In this document: in pieces, positions 37,295 to 46,988 of the stretch | Position numbering within the stretch: position 1 is the stretch's first letter | Layout of the letters: the number at the start of each line of letters is the position of its first letter | Assembly: GCF_004153455.1 (NCBI RefSeq) | Contig: NZ_SDQE01000004.1 | Location: forward strand, 124,001 to 188,000 | DNA from: Allopusillimonas ginsengisoli | Lineage (GTDB): Bacteria; Pseudomonadota; Gammaproteobacteria; Burkholderiales; Burkholderiaceae_B | Direction: 5' to 3' | DNA length: 64,000 bases | Position numbers and translations under genes: made by a program | Notes under the pieces: model-generated | Seen by the model: the letters and a program-made list of their open reading frames with translations, nothing else | Databases searched by the model: none | Told to the model about the DNA's origin: nothing

Positions 37295-37323
37295 AGATTA
37301 GTCCCACTACGGGATGTTGTCAA
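37295..37323 (-). promoter_or_regulatory. Candidate promoter and operator of higBA
   Basis: On the minus strand a perfect -35 TTGACA (37323-37318) is followed after 17 bases by a weak -10 TAATCT (37300-37295). The spacer contains TCCC-gtagt-GGGA, a small palindrome placed as an autoregulatory operator would be. The -10 is only 3 bases from the higB ATG, so a transcript from here would be leaderless. The 211 bases between higB and the MmyB-type gene hold nothing else that I recognise. Confidence 0.4.
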
Positions 37324-37502
37324 GAGGATAAAGAGCCAATTCCTGGCCTGTTCGCTGCGCATACCCACCGTTCTTGCCTGCCATCCAATCGGCAAAGACG
37401 GCTGGCATGCAGACGAATTGTAGAGGCGCGCTTGACGGAAAATGCGCGCGCCGCGCCAAAAACATCCCGGCCAGATGCAGGCCAGGCAAGCATCGCGCGC
37501 GC

Positions 37503-38306
37503 TTAGTCCAGCAGCATGACCAGCTTGCAATCCGGGCGGGTCGCCAGCCTGAACGTAATCTGCTGGTAGCGCAGCAGCCCATCGGCGGGGTGATTGAATT
37601 CGCGCAGGCCGCCCGCGCGGTCCACCACGGTGTGGCGCGTCCACCAATGCGCAAACACGCTGCTGCCCTGCAAAAGCTCGGACAGCAGCGCATGAACATC
37701 GGATTCGTCCTGATGCACACCTGCATCGGCACGGAATTCGGCGACGACACGGCTGGCGCGCTGCTCCCAATCCACAACCAGCGCTCGCGCCGCAGGGTCC
37801 ATGAAAATATAGCGCAGCAGATTAGGCGTTGGGTCTCGATCCGGCCAGCCATCGAACAGGCGCAGCAAAGGCTGGTTGCGCGCGAGCACATTCCAGCAAC
37901 GATCCAGTATGTAAGCGGGCGCCGTGATGCTGTGCACGCAGTCCGCCAGGTAGGCGGGCAACGGCGAGACCTGATCGTCGCCGTGCTCCGGGTCGGCGCA
38001 TTCAGCCAGTTCAAACAAATATTGCCGTTCGGCCCTGGACAAGGCCATGACCGAGGCCAGCCGAGCCCATACACCTGTGGATACCGACACGTCGCGCCCC
38101 TGCTCGATCCAGGTGTACCAGGTAACGCTGATGCCGCACAGCTGTGCCACCTCTTCACGCCGCAGCCCAGGGGTTCGACGCCTTCCTCCCGCCGTCAGCC
38201 CCACGCTCTCGGGCTGTACCCGACCGCGCACGCGGCGCAGAAAATCCCCCAGTGCCTTGCGGCGGGCGGAGCCCGTCTGCTCGGTGAGGGCGGAAGACGG
38301 ATCCAT
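37503..38306 (-). CDS. XRE-family regulator with MmyB-like ligand-binding domain
   Basis: A 267-residue regulator. The N-terminal HTH carries RTPGLRREEVAQLCGISVTW and YTWIEQGRDVSVS, and residues about 105-265 are an MmyB-like PAS-related domain (PAYILDRCWNVLARN, LLRYIFMDPAAR, FNHPADGLLRYQQITFRL). Relatives often control nearby dehydrogenases and may bind fatty-acid-like ligands. It starts 5 bases after the metH stop, so it is likely co-transcribed with metH, although no functional link is known. Confidence 0.88.
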   Translation of the reverse strand: MDPSSALTEQTGSARRKALGDFLRRVRGRVQPESVGLTAGGRRRTPGLRREEVAQLCGISVTWYTWIEQGRDVSVSTGVWARLASVMALSRAERQYLFELAECADPEHGDDQVSPLPAYLADCVHSITAPAYILDRCWNVLARNQPLLRLFDGWPDRDPTPNLLRYIFMDPAARALVVDWEQRASRVVAEFRADAGVHQDESDVHALLSELLQGSSVFAHWWTRHTVVDRAGGLREFNHPADGLLRYQQITFRLATRPDCKLVMLLD

Positions 38307-38311
38307 GGCAG

Positions 38312-41300
38312 TCAACCCAATACGCTGGCCAATGTGCGGCGTACGTCGTCTTCGTCGCGGCCACTGCGCCGCACATAATCCTGCAACTGATCGGCGCCGA
38401 TATTGCCTACATTGAAGTACTGCGAGGCGGGATGGCTGAAGTAAAAGCCCGACACGCTGGACGCGGGATACATGGCATAACTGTCGGTGAGCTGCATGCC
38501 GACTTCTTCGCATTGCATCACGCGGAACATCTCCTTCTTGACGACATGTTCAGGACAAGCGGGATACCCTGGCGCCGGACGTATGCCCTGATACTTCTCG
38601 GCGATGATATCGTCGTCGCTGAGCGATGATTCGTCAGGCACATAGCCCCACAGATCACGCCGCACCCGCGCGTGCAGGCATTCGGCAAAGCCTTCGGCAA
38701 GCCGGTCGCCAATCGCCTTGAGCATGATGACAGAGTAATCGTCGTTCGCATCGGCGAACATTTTTTCGTATTTCTCCATGCCCAGCCCGCCCGTCACGGC
38801 AAACATGCCGATATAGTCGGCTACCCCGCTCTCCTTGGGTGCGATGTAATCGGCCAGCGATTTGTTGTCCACGCCTTCGCGCTTGACGGTCTGCTGGCGG
38901 ATATTGCGCCAGGTCAGCAGCACCTCGGACCGGGTTTCATCGGTGTAGAGTTCGATGTCCTCGTCGTTGACCATGTTGGCGGGATAGAACGCCACAACCC
39001 CGCTCGCTGTCAGCCAGCGGCCTTCGATGACACGGCGCAGCATGTCCTTGCCTTCTTCAAAGAGCTTGCGGGCCTGTTCACCGACCACCTTGTCATTGAG
39101 AATGGCGGGATACTGCCCGAACAGGCTCCAGGTCTGGAAAAACGGCGTCCAGTCGATAAAGCGCTCGATCTCGTGCAAGTCGTAATTCTTGAACGTACGC
39201 CGGCCCAGGTATTTGGGGCGGGGCGGCGTATAGCTTTGCCAATCAATCGCGGGCCGGCCTGCGCGCGCCTCTTCCAGGCTGACCATGGGCGTGGCCTTGC
39301 GGTTGGCATGGCGCTTGCGCACCAGCTCGTATTCTTCGGCCACCTCGGCAAGATACGCATCCACCTGATCAGACATCAGATTAGTGGCCACCCCCACAGA
39401 GCGGCTGGCGTCGGGCACATAGATAACCGGGCCTTCGTAATTGGGCGCAATCTTCACGGCAGTGTGCACGCGGCTGGTGGTCGCGCCCCCCACCAGCAGC
39501 GGCAGCTTGCGCTCGCGGAAGTAATCGTCGCGCTGCATCTCGGAAGCGACATACGCCATTTCTTCGAGGCTCGGCGTGATCAAGCCGGAGAGCCCGACCA
39601 TATTGCAGTTTTCTTCCTTGGCCTTGGCCAGGATGTCGGCGCAGGGCACCATCACGCCCATGTTGACGACTTCGAAGTTATTGCATTGCAAGACCACGGT
39701 CACGATATTCTTGCCGATATCGTGCACATCGCCTTTGACGGTGGCAATCACTATCTTGCCCTTGGAGCGAACGTCCCCACCCGCGGCCTCGATCTGGCGC
39801 TTTTCTTCTTCGATGAAAGGAATCAGGTGCGCCACCGCCTGCTTCATGACCCGGGCCGACTTGACGACCTGCGGCAGGAACATCTTGCCGGCGCCAAAGA
39901 GGTCGCCCACGATATTCATGCCGTCCATCAGCGGCCCCTCAATGACCTGAATGGGACGCCCCCCTGCATCGGCAATTTTCTGCCGCACTTCTTCCGTATC
40001 CTCGACAATAAAGGTGGTGATCCCATGCACCAGTGCATGCGACAGCCGCTGCTCCACAGGCTGTTCGCGCCAGGTCAGGTCCTCTTCCTTCTTGACGCCC
40101 GAGCCCTTGATGGCGTCGGCCAACTCGACCAGCCGCTCGGTAGACGTGCGCTCATCAGCGGGATCGGTCTTGCCCAACGGCTCGGAGCGATCCAGCACCA
40201 CGTCCTCGACCATGTCCAGCACGTTCTTGTCGATATCCTGATAGACGCCCAACTGGCCCGCATTGACAATGCCCATGGTCAGGCCCTGCTGGATGGCGTA
40301 ATACAGAAAAACAGTATGAATGGCTTCCCGCATGGCTTCGTTGCCACGGAAGGAAAAACTCACATTGGAAATGCCGCCCGATACGCGCGCATGGGGCAGA
40401 TTGCTGGTAATCCAGCCGGTGGCTTCGATAAAGTCCACGGCATAATGATTGTGTTCGTCGATGCCGGTGGCAATGGCGAATACGTTTGGATCGAAAATAA
40501 TGTCTTCCGGCGGAAAACCGACCTCATCCACCAACAAGCGGTAAGCACGCTCACAAATCTCCTTGCGCCGCGCGAGATTGTCAGCCTGGCCCTGCTCATC
40601 GAAAGCCATGACAACAGCCGCCGCGCCGTACTTGCGGCAAAGACGGGCGTGCTCCAGGAACGCCTCAACGCCTTCCTTCATGGAAATCGAATTGACCACT
40701 GGCTTGCCCTGCACGCAGCGCAGCCCCTGCTCGATCACTTCCCACTTGGAACTGTCGATCATGATGGGCACGCGCGCGATGTCGGGCTCGGACGCAATCA
40801 TGTTGAGAAAGCGGCGCATGCACACGGCCGAGTCCAGCATGGCCTCGTCCATATTGATATCGATGATCTGCGCGCCGTTCTCGACCTGCTGTCGCGCAAC
40901 TGAAAGCGCCTCTTCGTATTTTTCTTCGCGTATCAGACGCAGGAACATCTTGCTGCCCGTGACGTTGGTCCGCTCGCCCACGTTCACGAACAGGCTGTCG
41001 CGATCAATCGTCAGCGGCTCCAGACCTGACAACCGGGTTTTGACAGGCACATCGGGCACAACCCGCACCGGCAAGGATGCCACCCTGGCAGCAATCGCCC
41101 GGATGTGCTCGGGGGTCGTGCCACAGCAGCCCCCCGCCATATTCACCAGCCCGGCCTGAGCGAATTCTTCAAGCAGCGACGAGGTGTCTTCGGGTGTTTC
41201 GTCGAAACCCGTCTCGGCCATGGGATTGGGCAGGCCAGCGTTGGGATACACACAGACATAGGTGTCGCAGATCTTGGAGAGTTCAGCCACGTAGGGCCGC

Positions 41301-42088
41301 ATCAAGGCTGCGCCCAATGCACAGTTCAGACCGATCGTGACCGGGCGGGCATGACGCACTGAATTCCAGAAAGCCTCGACGGTCTGACCCGACAAAATGC
41401 GGCCCGAGGCATCGGTCACGGTGCCGGACACCATCACCGGCAAGCGCACGCCCCGTTCTTCGAACACCGTTTCAACCGCGAATATCGCCGCCTTGGCGTT
41501 GAGCGTATCGAAGATGGTTTCGATCAAAACAATATCTATGCCCCCGTCGAGCAAGCCATTGAGCTGTTCGGTATAGGCATCGCGCAACTGCTCAAACGTC
41601 ACATTGCGCGCCGCCGGGTCGTTGACATCGGGCGAAATGGAAGCGGTCTTGGGCTGCGGCCCCAGCGCGCCGGCGACGAAACGCGGACGCTCCGGGGTGC
41701 TGAGCGAATCACAGGCTTCGCGCGCAAGCCTGGCCGAGACCAGGTTCAGCTCGTAGGCAATATCCGACAGGTCGTAATCACCCTGGGCAATGACCGTGGC
41801 GCCAAAGGTATTGGTCTCGATGACATCCGCGCCAGCCTCCAGATACTGACGGTGGATGTCGGCAATGATGTCAGGGCGAACCAGCGACAACAGCTCGTTG
41901 TTGCCCTTGACGTCCTTGTGATGATCGGCGAACCGGTCTCCGCGAAAATCCGCCTCGCCCAGCTTGTATTGCTGGATCATGGTGCCCATCGCACCGTCCA
42001 GGATGAGTATCCGCTCGCCGAGCAGGCGCGCGAACTCGGCTCCGTGAGTGTAGGAGGACAAAGGGTAGGGCAAGGATGGATGGGACAC
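38312..42088 (-). CDS. metH: Cobalamin-dependent methionine synthase MetH
   Basis: A 1258-residue four-module enzyme transferring methyl from methyltetrahydrofolate to homocysteine. It has a homocysteine-binding barrel with zinc cysteines (LNCALG and GGCCGTT), a pterin-binding domain ([26 protein letters not shown]), the B12 cap and B12 domain with lower-ligand His in DVHDIGKN, and a C-terminal AdoMet reactivation domain ([12 protein letters not shown]). Length is close to E. coli MetH (1227). The start is GTG with no SD, so the exact N-terminus is uncertain by a few residues. It is divergent from the riboswitch-controlled B12 uptake genes. Confidence 0.96.
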   Translation of the reverse strand: MSHPSLPYPLSSYTHGAEFARLLGERILILDGAMGTMIQQYKLGEADFRGDRFADHHKDVKGNNELLSLVRPDIIADIHRQYLEAGADVIETNTFGATVIAQGDYDLSDIAYELNLVSARLAREACDSLSTPERPRFVAGALGPQPKTASISPDVNDPAARNVTFEQLRDAYTEQLNGLLDGGIDIVLIETIFDTLNAKAAIFAVETVFEERGVRLPVMVSGTVTDASGRILSGQTVEAFWNSVRHARPVTIGLNCALGAALMRPYVAELSKICDTYVCVYPNAGLPNPMAETGFDETPEDTSSLLEEFAQAGLVNMAGGCCGTTPEHIRAIAARVASLPVRVVPDVPVKTRLSGLEPLTIDRDSLFVNVGERTNVTGSKMFLRLIREEKYEEALSVARQQVENGAQIIDINMDEAMLDSAVCMRRFLNMIASEPDIARVPIMIDSSKWEVIEQGLRCVQGKPVVNSISMKEGVEAFLEHARLCRKYGAAAVVMAFDEQGQADNLARRKEICERAYRLLVDEVGFPPEDIIFDPNVFAIATGIDEHNHYAVDFIEATGWITSNLPHARVSGGISNVSFSFRGNEAMREAIHTVFLYYAIQQGLTMGIVNAGQLGVYQDIDKNVLDMVEDVVLDRSEPLGKTDPADERTSTERLVELADAIKGSGVKKEEDLTWREQPVEQRLSHALVHGITTFIVEDTEEVRQKIADAGGRPIQVIEGPLMDGMNIVGDLFGAGKMFLPQVVKSARVMKQAVAHLIPFIEEEKRQIEAAGGDVRSKGKIVIATVKGDVHDIGKNIVTVVLQCNNFEVVNMGVMVPCADILAKAKEENCNMVGLSGLITPSLEEMAYVASEMQRDDYFRERKLPLLVGGATTSRVHTAVKIAPNYEGPVIYVPDASRSVGVATNLMSDQVDAYLAEVAEEYELVRKRHANRKATPMVSLEEARAGRPAIDWQSYTPPRPKYLGRRTFKNYDLHEIERFIDWTPFFQTWSLFGQYPAILNDKVVGEQARKLFEEGKDMLRRVIEGRWLTASGVVAFYPANMVNDEDIELYTDETRSEVLLTWRNIRQQTVKREGVDNKSLADYIAPKESGVADYIGMFAVTGGLGMEKYEKMFADANDDYSVIMLKAIGDRLAEGFAECLHARVRRDLWGYVPDESSLSDDDIIAEKYQGIRPAPGYPACPEHVVKKEMFRVMQCEEVGMQLTDSYAMYPASSVSGFYFSHPASQYFNVGNIGADQLQDYVRRSGRDEDDVRRTLASVLG

Positions 42089-42217
42089 GGCGTTGGGAGG
42101 ATACCTTTGGTTAGCAAGGCCTTCATTGTATCGCCGCAGACCCCGGTGGTACGCAGACGCCGCCAGCGGCGCCTTATCGCACGGTCACGGCAGGCGCCAT
42201 GTTATATTTCGTCACGA

Positions 42218-42365
42218 AAGAGGTGCTTTCGGAGCCCGGGCCACAGGCCCTGCTCTGCGAAAGCTAAATGGGAAACAGAATACGCACCGCGCTATACGTG
42301 CGTCCAACCTGTGCTGCCCCCGCAACGGTAAGCATGTCCGCATGCCAGCCCGACACCAGCCTCAA
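42218..42365 (+). promoter_or_regulatory. Cobalamin riboswitch
   Basis: The B12 box reads GCTGCCCCCGCAACGGTAA at 42313-42331, followed by GCCAGCCCGACACC near 42344-42357. The upstream conserved AAATGGGAA is at 42266-42274, in the expected order and spacing for an AdoCbl/cobalamin riboswitch. The 5' boundary (GAGGTGC region) is approximate. It lies in the 399-base gap between metH and btuB, oriented to control btuB, so uptake is shut off when B12 is plentiful. Nothing similar faces metH. Confidence 0.9.
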
Positions 42366-42487
42366 TCATTCCTTGGCCCGTTTCCTATCCTGCATCGCCA
42401 TTTCGCGGCGCGCCCGCGCCCGGCCAGGGTGTGGAAGCGTCTCGTATCACAACGACGTGCGGGGACGCGCGTCATTCAGGGTCCATC

Positions 42488-44344
42488 ATGCCTGTGCAAC
42501 GCAATCAGCTGGCGCTCGCCATTCTTTCCTTGTCCATTTCCTGTGTTTCCCATGCGCAGGCCACCAGCGGCGCCGTGGCGCCGCCCTCATCCGGGTCAGG
42601 CATTCCCAGCCTGGACGGCATCGTGGTAACACCCGGCCGCGCCGCCGAATCCGAAAAAAATGTCATCGGCGACGTCACCGTCATCGACCGCAAAACACTG
42701 GAACGAGCCGGCGCGGACAGCGTCGCCCAAATCCTGTCGCGCCAGCCCGATCTGCAGTTTTATAACACCGGTGGCCCGCAAACCTCCACGGGTATATTCC
42801 TGCGAGGCGCCAAGCCCGCCCAGACACTGGTGCTGATTGACGGCATTCGGGCCAACGATTCCGTGGCGGGGGGCTTCAACTGGAACAGCCTGGACGCGGC
42901 AACGATCGAGCGCATCGAGATCGTGCGTGGTGCGGCCAGCAGCCTGTATGGCTCCGATGCCATCGGCGGTGTCATCAATATCATTACCAGCAAGGGCGGG
43001 GAAGATCGCCCGTTTGCCGCGCATGCCAATATCGGCCTGGGCAGCCACAGCACCTTCAAGTCCGGCGCCGGATTCTCGGGCGCACAAGACGGGTGGAACT
43101 ACGCCTTCTCGGCCAGCATGGCCGAAAGCAGCGGCTTCAACAGCAGCAATCCGGACGCAGGCCCATACAGCTACCATGACGACAAAGACGGCTACAGCCA
43201 GCATTCGCTGTCCGGTTCTGTGGGCTATCGCTGGAAGCCCGGGCACCACGTCGGAATCACGGCCTACAACAGCTATATCAATGCCGACTACGACGCTGGG
43301 GCCTTCGCCCACCCCGCCTACAGCCTTAACCGCCAACAGGCCTATTCAATAACCAGCACAGACGCCCTCACCGATTACTGGGAAAGCGTGCTGCGCCTTG
43401 GCCTTAGCAAAACGGGGTACGAAGACCGCGCCTGGAACGCTATCTTCTCGACGCTGCAGCGCAGCTTCACGTGGCAGAACAATGTTCGCCTGGGAGAAGG
43501 CCAGCGCGTCTCCGCCGTGTTTGAGCGGCTCGAAGAACGCCCCCAGCACTCAGAAAATTTCGACGTGAGCCGCCGGGATACGAACTCCGTCGGCCTGATC
43601 TACCGCGCGGACGTGGGCGCGCATCATCTGCAGGCCAGCGTGCGCAACGACAACATCACCGGCTACGGCAACGAAACCACGGGCGGGCTGGGCTACGATC
43701 TGGATGTGACACCGTATTGGACCGTCGGCGTGGCCGCCAACACCGGCTTTCGCGCACCCACGTTCTCGGACCTGTACTACCCCTACTACGGCAACCCCGA
43801 TCTTAAACCCGAAAAGTCACGCAACGTCGAAGCCCGCGTCACCTATGCCAAGGACAACATGCGCTTTGGCGTCACCGCGTTCCAGAACCGGGTTCGCGAC
43901 ATGATCGGGTCCGAAAGCCTCACCTTCCGGAGCATCAACATCGACGAAGCGCGCCTGCGAGGGGTGACACTCACGGGCGAGTATGCCTGGGGCAACACCA
44001 CGCTGGGCGGCAGCGCGGATTTTCTTGATCCTGAAGACGTGAATACCGGCAAGCAACTGAACCGGCGCGCGCGGCAAGTCTATCGCCTGAACGCACAACA
44101 TGCCTTCGGCACGCTGCAAATGGGCGCGGAATACATGTTTGTCGGCAAGCGCTACGACGACACGGCAAACCAGATCCGCCTGGGCGGCTACAGCCTGATG
44201 AATCTTACGGCCGAGTATGCGCTTACACACAACGCCAGCGTGCAAGTACGCTGGGACAACATACTCGACAAGCGCTACAGCAACGCATACGGCTACAACA
44301 TGCCCGGCTCCACGGTCTTCGTCAACCTCGCAGTGCGGATGTAG
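42488..44344 (+). CDS. btuB: TonB-dependent vitamin B12 receptor BtuB
   Basis: A 618-residue outer membrane receptor (E. coli 614). The signal peptide ends near SHAQ (about residue 24), then comes a TonB-box-like segment (GIVVTPGR), a plug domain (VIDRKTLERAGADSVAQIL, RIEIVRGAASSLYGSDAIGG) and a 22-strand barrel ending in YGYNMPGSTVFVNLAVRM. The last residue is Met rather than the usual Phe. The riboswitch in front and a btuF-like gene 3 bases behind point to cobalamin. The start at 42488 is set by the signal peptide. Confidence 0.93.
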   Translation: MPVQRNQLALAILSLSISCVSHAQATSGAVAPPSSGSGIPSLDGIVVTPGRAAESEKNVIGDVTVIDRKTLERAGADSVAQILSRQPDLQFYNTGGPQTSTGIFLRGAKPAQTLVLIDGIRANDSVAGGFNWNSLDAATIERIEIVRGAASSLYGSDAIGGVINIITSKGGEDRPFAAHANIGLGSHSTFKSGAGFSGAQDGWNYAFSASMAESSGFNSSNPDAGPYSYHDDKDGYSQHSLSGSVGYRWKPGHHVGITAYNSYINADYDAGAFAHPAYSLNRQQAYSITSTDALTDYWESVLRLGLSKTGYEDRAWNAIFSTLQRSFTWQNNVRLGEGQRVSAVFERLEERPQHSENFDVSRRDTNSVGLIYRADVGAHHLQASVRNDNITGYGNETTGGLGYDLDVTPYWTVGVAANTGFRAPTFSDLYYPYYGNPDLKPEKSRNVEARVTYAKDNMRFGVTAFQNRVRDMIGSESLTFRSINIDEARLRGVTLTGEYAWGNTTLGGSADFLDPEDVNTGKQLNRRARQVYRLNAQHAFGTLQMGAEYMFVGKRYDDTANQIRLGGYSLMNLTAEYALTHNASVQVRWDNILDKRYSNAYGYNMPGSTVFVNLAVRM

Positions 44345-44347
44345 GCC

Positions 44348-45283
44348 ATGCAGGCAGGCGCCGTCGTCCCTCGCCTGGCCAGCGCCCTGCTCCTGGCGAC
44401 CGCGGCATGCGTCGCCTCGCCAGCCATGGCCGGCGAGGCGGCCGCCGCTCAGGCGGTCACTGCCTCCACCGCGCAGGACCAGGAAGCAGCCACAGGTTCT
44501 GCCGCCAGCACGAGCGGCCCATATCGGCGCGCCATCTCCCTGGCGCCGCATATCACTGAACTTATATTTGCGGCTGGCGCAGGCCAGTACATCGTCGGCA
44601 CCGTAGCGCGCAGCGACTACCCGCCACCGGCTCGCACCATTGACCGCGTGGGAGATGGCGTGGCCGTCAGCATCGAAGCCACGCTGGCCCTGGATCCCGA
44701 CCTCGTGCTTTCCTGGCGCGCCACAGGCGCGGCCCGCCGCCTCTCGCCGGCACTACAGCGCGCTGGCGTTCCCCTCGCTCTGTCCGCCCCCGCATCCCTG
44801 GACGATATTCCCGCCCAGGTGCTGGCCATGGGGAAGCTTTTCGGTACCCACGAGGCCGCGACACCAGCCGCAAGCGCCCTAACCTCGCGCATCCAGACAT
44901 TGCGCACGCGATATGCGCCGCGCAAGCCCGTGTCGGTGTTCATCGAAATCAGCGAACCGCCGTTGTATGTCGTGGCCAGCGACCCCGTCATCGACGACGC
45001 CCTCAAGGCCTGCGGCGGCGTCAATGTCTTTGCTGATATTAAGCTGCCTGCGGCGCAGGCCAGCCGCGAAAGCGTGCTGTTGCGACAGCCCGATGTCATC
45101 ATTGCCCCTTATCTGGACGCAAAACACATCTCGGATCTGAAACAACGCTGGGCCAGGCTTGGCCTGCCCGCGGCCACCCGGGACAGGGTGTATGGCATCA
45201 ATCCAGATTGGCTGTTTCGCCCCGGCCCACGCATGGTGGACGCAGCCGAACGCCTGTGCGTGCTGCTTGATCGAGCGCGTTGA
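44348..45283 (+). CDS. btuF: Periplasmic cobalamin-binding protein (BtuF-like)
   Basis: A 311-residue precursor with a signal peptide (cleavage after SPAMA, about residue 28), then a class III ligand-binding fold: RRAISLAPHITELIFAAGAG, VGDGVAVSIEATLALDPDLVL and a C-terminal lobe with QPDVIIAPYLDA. It accepts B12 from BtuB and delivers it to the BtuCD ABC transporter. No btuC or btuD gene follows, so the permease must be encoded elsewhere. The gap to btuB is only 3 bases. Confidence 0.85.
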   Translation: MQAGAVVPRLASALLLATAACVASPAMAGEAAAAQAVTASTAQDQEAATGSAASTSGPYRRAISLAPHITELIFAAGAGQYIVGTVARSDYPPPARTIDRVGDGVAVSIEATLALDPDLVLSWRATGAARRLSPALQRAGVPLALSAPASLDDIPAQVLAMGKLFGTHEAATPAASALTSRIQTLRTRYAPRKPVSVFIEISEPPLYVVASDPVIDDALKACGGVNVFADIKLPAAQASRESVLLRQPDVIIAPYLDAKHISDLKQRWARLGLPAATRDRVYGINPDWLFRPGPRMVDAAERLCVLLDRAR

Positions 45284-45319
45284 ATACAATACGCACATCA
45301 ATCCGGAGCAGGTAATGCA

Positions 45320-46162
45320 ATGATCCCTAATACTTTAACCATCGCTGGCGTGGATCCGTCCGGCGGCGCTGGCGTTCTGGCCGACATCAAGGCCATGAGC
45401 GCGCTGGGCGCCTACGGCACGGCGGTCATCGCGGCGCTCACCGCCCAGAACACACGGGGTGTCACAGGCATCTCGCCCGTGCCTGCGGCATTTGTGGTCG
45501 AACAAATCGACACGCTGTTCGCCGATGTACGCATCGATGCCGTCAAAATCGGCATGCTCGGCCAGAAAGCGGTAACCCGCGCCGTGGCAGAACGCCTGGC
45601 CCACTGGAAACCTGTTCACATTGTGCTGGATCCGGTCATGGTCGCCAAAAGCGGCGACCATCTGCTGGAAAGGGCGGCGGTGGACGAGCTTCGCGAAAGC
45701 CTTATCCCCCAGGCCACCATGCTCACGCCCAATCTTCCCGAAGCGGGCGTTCTGCTGGGCACTGCGCCGGTGGACAATCTCAAAGACATGCGACGCGTTG
45801 CCGAGCGCTTGCGCCGACTGCTGGATGACGACGGCGACCGCTGGGTGTTTCTGAAAGGCGGACATCTGCCCGGCAACGACACGATCGATGTCTTGCACAA
45901 TGGCGACCGCCTGATCGAGCTTCCGGGACGCCGCATCGACACCCCCAATACCCATGGCACAGGCTGCACGCTGTCCGCCGCCCTGGCCGCCTTGCTGCCG
46001 CGCGCCGACAGCGTGCCGCAGGCAGCGGAACAGGCCAAGGCCTATCTGGTAAACGCGATCGCGCGATCGTCAGATCTGAGCGTTGGCAGCGGTCACGGGC
46101 CGGTGCAACACTTCCATCAATGGTGGCCGGCGCAATCGTCAAACAAAAGCATCACAAACTGA
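45320..46162 (+). CDS. thiD: Hydroxymethylpyrimidine/phosphomethylpyrimidine kinase ThiD
   Basis: A 280-residue ribokinase-like enzyme that phosphorylates HMP twice for thiamine synthesis. It has TIAGVDPSGGAGVLADIKAM at the N-terminus (substrate site), DAVKIGMLG, DPVMVAKSGDHLL, LTPNLPEAGVLLG and the catalytic GTGCTLSAALAALL near the C-terminus. It follows btuF by 36 bases; whether it shares the riboswitch transcript is unclear. Confidence 0.94.
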   Translation: MIPNTLTIAGVDPSGGAGVLADIKAMSALGAYGTAVIAALTAQNTRGVTGISPVPAAFVVEQIDTLFADVRIDAVKIGMLGQKAVTRAVAERLAHWKPVHIVLDPVMVAKSGDHLLERAAVDELRESLIPQATMLTPNLPEAGVLLGTAPVDNLKDMRRVAERLRRLLDDDGDRWVFLKGGHLPGNDTIDVLHNGDRLIELPGRRIDTPNTHGTGCTLSAALAALLPRADSVPQAAEQAKAYLVNAIARSSDLSVGSGHGPVQHFHQWWPAQSSNKSITN

Positions 46163-46307
46163 CAGGAACCCAGTTTTTCAGCCCGTTTCCGGATACGCTT
46201 TGAAGTCAAATACGCTATAGTAGCCAGGATAAGAGTAGTGCAACCTGGGGGCCGGCGGGTCCCCTTGTCGCTACAATTCATTACCACTGTTTTTCCATGT
46301 AGAAACC

Positions 46308-46988
46308 ATGAACGTCACCGCACTTTCCGAAATCGAACAAGCTCGATTCAATATGGTCGAGCAACAAATCCGCCCCTGGGAAGTGCTCGATTTCCGTGTT
46401 CTGCAGGCGTTGTTCGAGGTGCAGCGCGAACGCTATGTCCCCGCTCCCATGCAGGGGCTGGCCTTCTCCGATACCGAACTGCCGCTGATCATCAATTCCG
46501 TCGATACCCGCGAAGTCATGCTCACGCCCAAGGTGGAAGCCCGCCTGGCACAAGAACTGCAGCTCAAGCCCACAGACTGCATACTGGAAATCGGCACAGG
46601 TTCAGGATACCAGGCGGCCCTGCTCTCCAAGCTCGCGCAACAAGTCGTCAGCATCGAGGTCGACAGCAGGCTGGCTGCCTTTGCGCAGGAAAACCTGCAG
46701 CGCAACCAGATCGACAACGTCAGCGTCGAAGTGGGCGACGCCCATGCCGGCTGGGGCACGACCGAATACGATGCCATCCTGCTCACCGGATCGGTACCCG
46801 CTGTACCCGACGCCCTGAAATACCAGCTTTGCATCGGTGGGCGCCTGGTGGCGGTGGTGGGACACAACCCCATCATGACAGCCTGCCGCATTACCCGCAC
46901 CAGTGCCGCCAGCTTCGAAACCGTACGCCTGTTCGATACGGTCATCAAGCCGTTACGAGGCGTCGCTACTTCGCATTTCAAGTTCTAG
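46308..46988 (+). CDS. pcm: Protein-L-isoaspartate O-methyltransferase family protein
   Basis: A 226-residue Rossmann methyltransferase with VEQQIRPWEVLD, an AdoMet motif I ILEIGTGSGYQAALLS (residues about 89-104), SIEVDSRLAAFAQENL and DAILLTGSVPAVPDALKYQL. It is a PCMT relative that may repair isoaspartyl residues. The catalytic Ser/Thr region of true PCMT is only loosely conserved, so the repair activity is an inference. The stop (TAG) is directly followed by the ATG of the tolC-like gene. The 145-base gap upstream (46163-46307) shows no clear promoter boxes. Confidence 0.85.
   Translation: MNVTALSEIEQARFNMVEQQIRPWEVLDFRVLQALFEVQRERYVPAPMQGLAFSDTELPLIINSVDTREVMLTPKVEARLAQELQLKPTDCILEIGTGSGYQAALLSKLAQQVVSIEVDSRLAAFAQENLQRNQIDNVSVEVGDAHAGWGTTEYDAILLTGSVPAVPDALKYQLCIGGRLVAVVGHNPIMTACRITRTSAASFETVRLFDTVIKPLRGVATSHFKF

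Noticed and set aside
38672-40903. Long open frame (743 codons) opposite metH
   Set aside because: A shadow of the metH codon bias. It shows no recognisable domain, and metH is clearly real across this interval.
42089-42217. A second riboswitch facing metH
   Set aside because: No B12 box or other known riboswitch core is visible on the minus strand before the metH start.
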